Positions 54,692 to 64,000 of a stretch of 64,000 bases of DNA are shown one piece after another. Under the pieces are notes generated by a model. The model did no database searches. It was not told where the DNA came from and saw only the letters and a program-made list of their open reading frames with translations. The stretch is from Narthecium ossifragum. Taxonomy: Eukaryota; Streptophyta; Magnoliopsida; Dioscoreales; Nartheciaceae. A program made the translations under genes and the position numbers. Location of the stretch: contig OY986967.1 of NCBI GenBank assembly GCA_963920575.1, forward strand, positions 24,631,648 through 24,695,647, given 5' to 3'. How positions within the stretch are numbered: the stretch's first letter is position 1; every line of letters starts with the position of its first letter.

Positions 54692-57106
54692 ATGGATTTT
54701 AGACCTCATAGTCCCCTCAGGAAATACCTTAATAAGGAATTTCAAGAGTTATATAACAAACAATTTCGTGATTGGTTTTTCTCAATCTTTAATGAGTAAC
54801 AAAGGAAGACTTATAAAGAATTATATTATAGTGAATTAGAAGCTAAAAATCAGATTCAATTCTTTGTCCCTTGGTTTTTAAATCATTATGTTGATGAAAA
54901 AGAATCTGAAATCAATGAAATTATTAATCAAATCGTTGAGGAAAATAATCCTGCAAGTATTAATGTGATTGAAGAACATTTTAGGTTTTGGAGAACAAGC
55001 AGCGGTACTCAAAAGAGATCTCTTTATCCTCCAACCGAACCCCTTAAATTAGAAGGAGTTTCTACTTCAAATCTTGAGGCAACGGCTTTTATAAAGCCTA
55101 TAGAAACTACTCATGAAATTCTAAAAGAGATTAATAGACTCTTTAAACAAAATAATTATTCAAATGTTTACTTACAAGTTCTTGGGCAAAAGTTAACTCG
55201 TATCGAGCAAACAATTGAAAAACTTGTTAATAAGTTAGAAGCTTTGATCCCGAATCTTTATATAGCTAAAGAAAAGGCTATAACAAATGCTAAACCATTC
55301 ATAAAACCAAGTCCAGAAATCTCTGGGTTTAAATTTGAAAAAGAATTTAAAGAAGAGGTAATTGAATCTCTTAGCAAACAACTGAATCAAACTCGTATTC
55401 AAGTCCTTAACAAGGATAAAACTTCCATTGATACTGAGATTGACTCTTCTGATAATCAATCTGAAGGTGAATCTATAAATGAGATTCTTGAAACCGAACA
55501 ACAGTTTCAACAGATTAATAAGATTGAGCATAGACCTCGCAATCTTGAAAATTTTTATTATAAACGACCATCTCCTTTGGATGTTCTATATGAAGAAAAT
55601 GAAACCTTTATTCAACAGGATTACTCTGGTAGAAATATCTATGAATGAAACATAGATGGTATGAGTGATCACCAGATAAATAATATGGCACATCGTATGC
55701 TGATGTATGCTACTATTTCTAAAGGATCTGGTAATACTGACCCAAACATTGCTGCCTATTTGACGTGTATTTTACCGGCAGTCTTAAGGGCTGGTGGGAT
55801 AATTATCTCACCCCAGATCAACGGACAGAAATCCTTTCTGCCGTAAAAATTGAAAATAATAGTCAACAACAGACTGATGTTGTTTATACCTTGATTTTGA
55901 CTATTGTTGAACATTTTACTGGTAATATAACAAATCAGGGGGAGAAAACTAGGACACTTCTTCAAAACTTGAGATGTCCCACTCTTACCCATTTTCGTTG
56001 GTATAAAGATACCTTTCTCAATAGAGTTATGCAGGTTAATGATGCTAATAGTACTCATTGGAAGTCTAAATTTATAGACGGTTTACCTAATCTCTTTGCT
56101 GAAAGAGTTAGAAATTACTTAAGAGAACCTGATAGTGGGACTATCTCTTACAATTCTTACACCTACGGAGCATTAATAAATGCATGCATCCATGAAGGTT
56201 TAAGCTTGTGTAATGATCTTAAGCTTAAAAATCAATTGAAGTCTCATAGACTTACTGAGAAAAAACAATTGGGTGAATTCTGTCAACAATTTGCTTTTGA
56301 TGAACCTATTAAGCAAAATAAGCTTAAGAAAGAAAAGAAAGAAGATAAATCTTTCTACAAAAGAAGAAAAAAGAAATATGATCCTCAGAAGAGTAAAACT
56401 CAGAGAAAGCCTAAAGTTGACAAATCTAAAGCCAAATGCTTTAAATGTGGAAAAATTAGGCATTACGCCAATCGATGTTATATTAAGAAAAAGATCAATG
56501 AGATAGAAGATGAAGGATTAAAGCAATCCTTACTTAAGATTATGATCAGTAATACTGATTCGGAATCCGATGAAAGTTACTCTTCTGAATCTACAGAAGA
56601 AGACAAGGAATGCTCTTGTACAATTAATAATTGTACTACAAAAGATAATCCTGATTATTGGAAAGCCATTGTTGAAATGAATGGGTTATCCATTAATATG
56701 CTATCTCTTGATAAAAACATTTTAGCAAAATTGCTAACCGAAGAAAATATATCTTCTGAATTGAAATCACAATTGATTGAGATCTGTTTGAAAGGAGAAC
56801 AAAGAATAGAAGCTCCAAAAATAGATCATACTTATCGTCTTGCCGAAGTTATACGAAGAAGACAAGAAAAAACTGTTAAAACTCTATCTTTATCAGAGTT
56901 AAACAGAGAGGTTAACAACCTCAAAGAAGAAGTTAAACTTCTTAGAGAAGAAAATAGATATATATTTTCTGTAATTGAAGAAAGGGATATTTCTTTAGGA
57001 GAATTTCCTCCTATACTTGAAAAAGGGAAACAAGTTGATACATGACAATGTTCTGAACCTCCAAATGAATTTTTAGTTCAAATGTTGCAGCAAATTACTG
57101 CCCAAA
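54692..57106 (+). pseudogene. endogenous caulimovirid, coat-protein region
   Basis: Follows the movement region in the same frame. It is broken by TAA at 54797, TGA at 55646, a frameshift near 55760 and TGA at 57043, with a further shift near 57105. It contains a Lys-rich stretch and the zinc knuckle C-X2-C-X4-H-X4-C at 56437-56478, the hallmark of caulimovirid coat proteins. It ends in a Glu/Lys-rich coiled-coil-like part. The many breaks mean it cannot make a virion protein. Confidence 0.75.
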
Positions 57107-58161
57107 AATGGTATATCGAATATACCTGATCAAGTTGTTATACCTCACCTTATAGCACTCATTGATAGTGGTGCTGATTTAAATTGTGTTCAAGAAGGAA
57201 TAATACCTTCTAAATATTTTGAGAAGACCACACAAGCTCTTAGTGGCGCTAGCAGTAATAAACTCGAAGTTAATTATAAACTTCCGAAAGCATTAGTCTG
57301 TATACAAGAAACTTGTATACCGACTCCTTTCGTTCTAGTGAATAATCTTTCACAACATATTATTTTGGGAACTCCTTTCCTACATAAGATTATGCCTTTA
57401 GAAAGAGTTGACTCCTCTGGGATTAATGCCAGATATAAAGGAGAACCCATTACTTTACAGTTTATAACTGAACCTCATACAAAAATTCTTAATGAGGTTA
57501 AAAACCTTCTTTTAAAAGAAAATCAAATCCATTTTCTTAAAGAAGAAATCTCTTATGTTCAAATTCATGAACAATTAATGAAACATGCTGTCAAAGATAT
57601 GATAGACCAGATTGATAAGCAGTTTCAGTCTACTGTGTGTGGCACGGTTCCCAATGCCTTTTGGAATCGTAAGCAACATATAGTTGAATTGCCTTATGAA
57701 GAATCCTTTAATGAAAGGATATCCCTACTCGTGCTCGACCTTGTCAGATGAATCAAGAATACCTTGATCTTTGTAAGAAAGAAATCACTTCTCTAATAGA
57801 GAAAAAATTGATTCGGAAATCATACTCCCCTTGGAGTTGTACAACATTCTATGTTAATAATGCTGCTGAGAGAGAACGAGGTGTTCCTCGTCTTGTTATT
57901 AATTTTAAGCCTCTTAATAAGGTGCTTAAATGGATTAGATATCATATCCCTAATAAAAGGGATCTGCTTAATAGAATTTATAAAGCTAAGGTCTTTTCTA
58001 AATTTGATCTTAAATCTGGATACTGGCAGATCCAGATTGCTGAGAAAGACCGTTATAAGACGGCCTTCACAGTTCCCTTTGGACATTATGAATGGAACGT
58101 TATGCCGTTTGGTTTAAAAAATGCTCTTTCAGAATTTCAAAATATTATGATAAATATATAA
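57107..58161 (+). pseudogene. endogenous caulimovirid, aspartic protease and truncated reverse transcriptase
   Basis: The retropepsin motif ALIDSGADLN lies near 57160 and IILGTPFL near 57360. A frameshift near 57720 separates it from the reverse transcriptase, which reads RLVINFKPLN and FSKFDLKSGYWQIQIA and ends in FQNIM at TAA 58159. The RT active-site YxDD block and RNase H are absent. AT-rich sequence and a MITE-like repeat follow directly, so the 3' part was lost by deletion or insertion there. Confidence 0.85.
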
Positions 58162-58249
58162 ATATATTATAAACACATATATATAATCTGAATCACTAAT
58201 CATATTATTTATGCTAATGTGGCAAAGAGTGTATGTAGAATAATACTAT

Positions 58250-58427
58250 TTTAAGATTTAGGGAATGGGTTTTGGTTCCCTAAATATAAGGAACCAAGTT
58301 GGTTTTAGGGAATGGGATAGGGAATGACTATAGGGATAGGGAATCTGTTGGATGACAAATTCTAATCATATTCCCTAAATATAGGGATAGGGAATGGGAT
58401 AGGGAACCTGTTGATAATGCTCTTAGC
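58250..58427. mobile_element. MITE-like repeat rich in AGGGAATGGGATAGGGAA
   Basis: Contains several AGGGAAT...AGGGA words and ends GTTGATAATGCTCTTA. Inverted, this end resembles the start of the repeat at 28162. It sits directly after the truncated viral RT. Confidence 0.5.
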
Positions 58428-58565
58428 TTATTATATTGGTTGTTGGCAAACCAATGTTTGCTTTCAATACCCTTGCTATTGTAATAGTTACAATACCCAT
58501 CCTTTGCAATGGGTCTCCATGTCCCATTACTAGATACACATATAGTATTATAATCAAATTTCAGT

Positions 58566-58710
58566 TTTCAGTTTAATTGAAAATTAAAAATAGAAAATCG
58601 AAATCGAACCGAATGCCTAATTTTTTTGTATATAAAAACCGAACTGAACAGAATGGATTTGAAAAACCAAACCGAATCATTCGGTTCTTGGCTTTCAATT
58701 CGGTTTTGCT
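58566..58710. repeat. CCGAA/TTCGG-rich dispersed repeat
   Basis: GAACCGAAT, AACCGAACTGAACAG, ACCAAACCGAATCATTCGGT and CAATTCGGTTTT resemble 27431-27560. Confidence 0.4.
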
Positions 58711-58860
58711 CACACTGGTTGTAACCATGGCTGTTTGGTTGACTACGGGTTATCGTTGAATGACAGTAAGTGCCTTCCTCTATCCGTTCTCTCAATTTTT
58801 TTTCTGGAATTGTTGTAGTCATTGCCTCTCCAATACGCTCCTCACTGTTCTGCAACCGAA

Positions 58861-59060
58861 NNNNNNNNNNNNNNNNNNNNNNNNNNNNNNNNNNNNNNNN
58901 NNNNNNNNNNNNNNNNNNNNNNNNNNNNNNNNNNNNNNNNNNNNNNNNNNNNNNNNNNNNNNNNNNNNNNNNNNNNNNNNNNNNNNNNNNNNNNNNNNNN
59001 NNNNNNNNNNNNNNNNNNNNNNNNNNNNNNNNNNNNNNNNNNNNNNNNNNNNNNNNNNNN
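58861..59060. other. assembly gap, 200 N
   Basis: Exactly 200 N, a standard placeholder; the true size is unknown. Confidence 1.
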
Positions 59061-61249
59061 CAGTGGTTGTCGTTCCTCATCACTTCACGATCTGAAACAT
59101 TTAGTGCTGGTAAGTTACCAGCACTATGCATCTGCAACAAACCTTGTGTGATACATCTATTAGCCGGCACAAAGTTCTTGACCAAAGTCGTCGTGTCCGG
59201 CCAGAGACCGACATGGTACAGGCAACCAGCCTGGCAATCCTTGTGCTCATGCAGATGGGATGTGACTTAACAAATGTGGTAATTGGTGAGAAGAGTATGA
59301 TTCTTCTAGCCGGCACAACACATGCCACCAGCATAGCGATCCTTGTGTATGTGCAGATGGGTTTGTGAAATGTCAACAGTGGTAATTGGTGATTCAGACG
59401 TTCCTCGGGTGCAAATTGGTGTAATATGCTCCAATATAGATGTATGGCAATAACACTAAATGTTATTTTCATATATGGCATAAGTGCTATACGCAGCTGT
59501 GGGATATGATGTGATTTAACCATATGCTCATGTATGGAATAAATGCAGGTGTTACATTCTAGCTATGGTGATTAGTGATCATATGAAGCTTTGTATGCGA
59601 TTGCCGAGGATGTAACATTACAGTCATTGACAACCTGTGCTGCATGGTGCTAACACCTAGGTTTTACCAACTGAATTTCATTTCGGTGAACTATGAACTT
59701 TTGCCTTGTGGTGATCAATGTTGAGAAGACTCTGACCTGTTCTTGCACGGATTCGGGCTTCTAATTAGATGGCATTGGTAATAGGTTAGAAGACGGTGGT
59801 GGATGGAAAGACTTTTGCTTACTTGCGTAGAGCGCAATCTGACATGTAAATATTAGTAATTGTTCATGTAGAAAGGTTGGTTTTAATACATGCTAGAAAT
59901 GGTGAATGGTGTCTGCCACTAGTTTATACCCACGCAAAGATTCATGAATTGTGCAAATACTTGACACAGTTTCCACTTTGGGTGTATAATAAGCAACTAG
60001 AGTGCGTGTTGTAGTCAGGAATAGAAACTCTGGGAATGGACTTCTTTGATGGCAATTACCTGTTTCTTATTCCTATTTCTACATGTACTTCATTCAACTT
60101 TAAGGAATCTTTAAGGCATGGTGCATTCTCCTTTCCATTTGTTTGTTTAGTCATAAACGTGAATGGGTTTATATAGGATGAAAATGGGCAGCCCAAGGTT
60201 AGGTTGGGCTAACCGTAACATGATTTGGCTAGGGATTGTGTTAGCTCAGTCCGGCCTAGGGCGATGTGCATCATAGTTGGAGCTTTTGCAACTTAACCTG
60301 AGCTTTATGGGCTCAGACACTATGCAATTGGACCAGGCCTGACCATACATGGTTGGCTGAACAATTTTAAGCCTGTTTTCGTGAAGATATCATTGATCCT
60401 TTAAATTCACAATCCATAGGTGCATTATATGCTATTATTTTGAAGGCCAGTTACCAAATAACGCCATTGGAGAAAAGAACCAAACATGCACATCATGTGG
60501 CAGTATGTATTGGGTCACAATCTGGTCAGTTTAGCAAAATTAAACCCGATACAATCCAATGGGCAATTTTATCATTGGCCTTAATATCTTGATTAATCCT
60601 ATTGACCTGAAGGCTTGACCACGGCATTTTTATTCCTATTGACATTAGTGTACTTCATCCAATCTATCTAATGCACAAAGCTTTGCAGATTTTTTATTTG
60701 TTTAAATGATTTTTTTATATTTTTTAGTATTGCCTATCCTCTCTTAAAGTAGTAGTATACCACTTACTTTGCATGAAATTCTAGGATGAAGATGTGAAAA
60801 TTCGCCACTATTATACCTTAAAATTTATCATGAGATACGTAGATAGCTACTTCAGATGCTACAACCCTTTCCCCACTCACTTTTGGATATTTGCTATCAA
60901 GACGGCCTCTATCCTTGCATAATAGGGAAGAGAATTCCAATCTGAAAATAATGCTTGCTTACTTTTGCACAATATGTAAGCTTAGTGATCAATTCTGAGG
61001 GTCTTGATTGGCTGGGTTTCAGATTTCATTTCTCTTTGTGTTTATGAGCACAACATTCTCACAAAAAAGGACGATTATAGTTGTGGAACAAAGCTGCTTG
61101 ATTGCACTCGTCAAGTTGCCAAAACTGATTCTGTTTGGATCATTGGTAGACATGCACTAAACAAACTTAAATAGGTCGCATATGCATGTTCAGCTTGGAT
61201 AGATCATGTCCTCATAAAGCTTACTAGTCTCTTTGATATTTTGATGCAG
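59061..61249. other. no gene recognised; upstream or intron side of SPPA1
   Basis: 59103-59125 is a near-perfect palindrome (AGTGCTGGTAA, G, TTACCAGCACT). 59160-59395 has a diverged duplication (TAGCCGGCACAA at 59161 and 59309; CAATCCTTGTG/CGATCCTTGTG, GCAGATGGG, GTGGTAATTGGTGA). No upstream SPPA1 exon was recognised here. Confidence 0.45.
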
Positions 61250-64000
61250 AATATGGAGGGAGATTCGTCTTCTTGCTGCTTTAAAACCTGTGATTGCCTC
61301 AATGTCTGATGTTGCTGCAAGTGGAGGTTACTACATGGCCATGGGAGCACAAGCAATTGTTGCAGAGAAGCTTACATTGACTGGGTCCATTGGAGTTGTG
61401 ACAGGTAATTCTAATGTCCTTTGGTTGTCCCTAGATATTAATGTAAGACCATATTTGTAACATCTAGAGAAAACTTGAAGTTAGGATATTTTTTTGCTGC
61501 AATACTTTTCCTTGTACCATATTTACATGAGAGAGTGTTGCTTGGGAACATTCAGACAGATATTTTGGTCAGTTTTTTCTGAAAAAGTATTGTAGCAAAA
61601 AAAAATCGTGGCAAATAATTATTTGAAAGCATGCTCTAGTTGTAAAATAAGATCGTACCAGAAATCAGAATAGTTGTATTGACTATATCGGGTCAGATCA
61701 GATACCAGATTCGATGCATTTCATGTAGAGCATTCCATTATTGTCCTCCCCCTCGTCCATCATGTTCTTTAATCATTAATCCTAATATCACATCGTTTAC
61801 CCTATCAAGCAGGCAGAACTATAACTCAAAGTCGATTGCTGAGCATCAAGTGTTAAGCAACAAGTAGCTGATGAGACATGGTTATTTGATCTTTGATGAC
61901 TTATCATTCACACTCTATGCTAATCTTATTTGTGTGGTAGACTGGTGATGTCAAGATTTTTGGTCAAAAGACGGCCACATTAGATTTCCACCCTATGAAT
62001 TCGGTTTTTGTTTTAATGGATTCTATTTCATCAGTATATGGTAGTTATTTTCCAGATATCTTCTGTTGCTTATATCCTATCTTGGGAATATTTTGTAAAT
62101 ATGTTTGACATACTTTGCAAGGTTCGATAGGTAGATGAAGATCAGGTAATAATACTTGTCCATTAGGTGGAAACAAGAACAGCTTATTTATCTTCCATTT
62201 TTTCCATGTCAAGGTTAGCTACCTCCAAATAGAAACCCCCCCCCCCCCCCCCCCCCCCCCGCCGGCCTCCCCTCAGTTGCCCAAAATCTTGGTAGTGTGT
62301 AGGCAGTAACAGCTGACGTCGGTATTGTATTAGCCGATTCTTTTCTTTTAATATTTGGCTCCTATAGTTTTGCGACTTGTGGATTTGATGATGGAGCTCA
62401 CAGGTAGGTTTAGCTTACAGAAGCTGTATGAACGGATCGACTTCAATAAGGAAATCTTATCAAGGGGAAAATATGCAGAGCTAAGAGTTGCTGACCAACG
62501 CCCTTTAAGGTCAGTGCTTCAGATGTAAACTGCTTCTAACATGGGTTTATCGAATAAATTTGTAGTTCAACTTTATTATAGTTCAACTTTATTAGGTAAG
62601 CCATGATCTTGGGTGTTTGCAGCTTTTCTTTTCTCCTTTCTGTAATTTCAATCTTATGCTTATTCAGTTCAGTCTGATTGACATATACAATTCTGTACTG
62701 AAGGCCTGACGAAGCAGAACTTTTTGCTAAGTTCGCGCAAAGTGCTTATAGAATGTTCAGGGACAAAGCAGCCTCTTCCAGATCAATGACTGTAATCATA
62801 TAGGAAAATATTTTGAAGAAATTTACTTTCTCTCTGCTAAAAAATTACTTATGTAGGTGGGTAAAATTATGTCACCAGGTAGATGAAATGGAGAAATATG
62901 CTCAAGGAAGAGTCTGGGCTGGGAAAGACGCAGCTTCCCGAGGACTGGTTGACGCTATTGGCGGTTTTCAACGAGCTGTCGCCATAGCAAAGCATGAGGC
63001 CAATATACCACAAGATAGGCAGGTTAGATCTTTCTTCAACATCATCAAACTACACTTTCTGTTTTTCCTTCTTTTCAGCTGGATCAAATGCCAATAGTTA
63101 ACGTAGTTTTCCAGGCATTCAACCTCTTGCAATTTAATAACAGGAAAAAAAGAAGAAGAAAAGACCTGTTAATGTCAGTTTATGATGTCTCAGATCAAAG
63201 GGCTTTGCAAAGTGCCTAAAGAGCTCCAGAATCTAGTAACATGAGACAAAACTTGATATTTCATGTGTTATAATATGATGGCTTATCCAGTGTAGAATTG
63301 CATCTCAATTTCAAGCTAGATTATAGGTGGTAACAAACCTGAATATGATCTTTATACTTAAATTGGGTTTGCATCTGAAATCAGCTGCATTTGGATCTAT
63401 AAATGGTCAAACTCGACGCCATCCTGTGAGTTTTCTGTGGCTTTGGTGACTGCATCTCTTATGTCATAGCTGTTGTCCTCCATCTTTAGTTGTTGAAGTC
63501 TCCCATTAAGATAAGCCCCAAACGTGTTGATGAGCTATGGATATTAATCATTTGCATGACTCTACAAATGGCATAATTTGCTTTTAGCGTCGAATGGATT
63601 TTTGGGGGTGGATTCAAAAGAGCTCAATTACATTGGATATTAAATCTCATCTCGTTTAACTGTTTAAGACGACCTTTTGGACTTAATATTGTCATAGTAA
63701 TGGCTGTTTTCATTATGTATCTATACAGATGTGATGTATCTTTGGTTGTGATGTAACATTCATCATTTTCTGATGGATGGAGACCTGAGGGCGGAGATAT
63801 ATTGATGGTTTTGGTTCTAATCCCTGTCCATTATCTTTCTTTTTGACCTCAGGTTAGGTTAGTTGAGATTTCAAAGGCATCCCCGACCTTGCCAGAAATT
63901 TTAAGCGGCATTGGGGGCTCATTAGTTGGCCTGGACAGAACGGTAAAGGAAGTCTTGCAGGACCTAACAGCCTCGGGTGGTGTTCAAGCAAGAATGGAGG
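61250..64000 (+). CDS. SPPA1: chloroplast serine protease SPPA1 (signal peptide peptidase A / protease IV), C-terminal exons, partial
   Basis: Five exons with GT/AG borders and consistent phases: 61250-61404 (WREIRLLAALKPVIASMSD, then VAASGGYYMAMGA with the expected catalytic Ser), 62404-62509 (LYERIDFNKEILSRGKYAEL), 62704-62791 (PDEAELFAKFAQSAY), 62879-63022 (VDEMEKYAQGRVWAGKDAAS, then GLVDAIGGFQRAVAIA) and 63853 to the edge (VRLVEISKASPTLPEILSGI, then LDRTVKEVLQDL). SPPA1 is a light-induced thylakoid-associated S49 peptidase in plants. The N-terminal exons, including the S49 Lys and the transit peptide, are not visible to the left. They may lie beyond the gap or farther out. The exon at the right edge continues out of the window. 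Confidence 0.93.
62236..62270. repeat. 35-base poly(C) run in an SPPA1 intron
   Basis: 35 uninterrupted C followed by GCCGGCCTCCCC. It lies about 130 bp upstream of the second SPPA1 exon seen. It could form i-motif/G-quadruplex structures, or be inflated by assembly. Confidence 0.9.

Noticed and set aside
1..64000. tRNA or rRNA genes
   Set aside because: No cloverleaf-compatible segment with a TTCGANTC box, and no rRNA core sequence was recognised.

Overview
The window is nuclear DNA of a flowering plant. It has spliced plant genes, tRNA-Asp- and tRNA-Met-primed retroelements, Helitrons, hAT and PIF-like DNA transposons and an endogenous plant pararetrovirus. GC-rich 5' exons and abundant gypsy, Helitron and MITE debris suggest a monocot, but the species cannot be named from sequence alone. 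Five host loci look real. They are a ceramide synthase/LAG1 homolog (minus, 10786-14295, 3' exons not seen), a SOB FIVE-LIKE (SOFL) gene (17578-18057), eIF5 (22237-23589, with a leader intron), a two-domain cystatin-like secreted protein (40005-40868) and the 3' half of chloroplast protease SPPA1 (61250 to the right edge). Everything else is mostly transposon sequence, gene fragments and introns.

Layout. 1-7772 is the right part of an Athila/Tat-type Ty3-gypsy element: RNase H-integrase, a repeat array, an env-like/unknown extra ORF, then the 3' LTR. It sits inside an older LTR of another gypsy family (7773-9576), and both lie on the 3' side of the LAG1 gene. 14300-17577 is intergenic with a telomere-motif palindrome and a Helitron 3' end. 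17578-23830 holds SOFL and eIF5. 23895-26968 looks like a PIF/Harbinger-type element that captured part of a TolB-like beta-propeller gene, itself split by a 1267-bp hAT element with a perfect 8-bp target duplication. 27011-28580 carries a truncated LINE, a tandem duplication and a MITE. 29240-36300 is a broken minus-strand Helitron whose central part is replaced by a gypsy LTR (31143-33536). 36600-39200 is mostly featureless, ending in candidate 5' exons of an unrecognised gene. 41230-48745 has further Helitron 3' ends, many short tandem repeats and two tandem psaF pseudogene fragments. 48745-52870 is a gypsy relative of the first element with LTR, primer site and one repeat-rich ORF without pol. 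An endogenous caulimovirid fragment (53291-58161) follows, then a MITE, a 200-base assembly gap (58861-59060) and SPPA1.

The most unusual signal is a paired motif. Two copies of the 8-bp palindrome GATCGATC are spaced exactly 22 bp start to start (two helical turns). By eye I count 19 pairs at four retroelement loci: 1927-2410, 6366-6664, 31355-32247 and 49114-49142. Seventeen pairs have spacing 22 and two have spacing 21, while the spacer sequences differ. In two related LTRs the last pair ends 63-64 bp before the TATA box. In the first element an array of these pairs also precedes a TATA-like box just upstream of the extra ORF, as if a U3-type promoter cassette drives that ORF from inside the element. 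This is an inference from position and sequence only.
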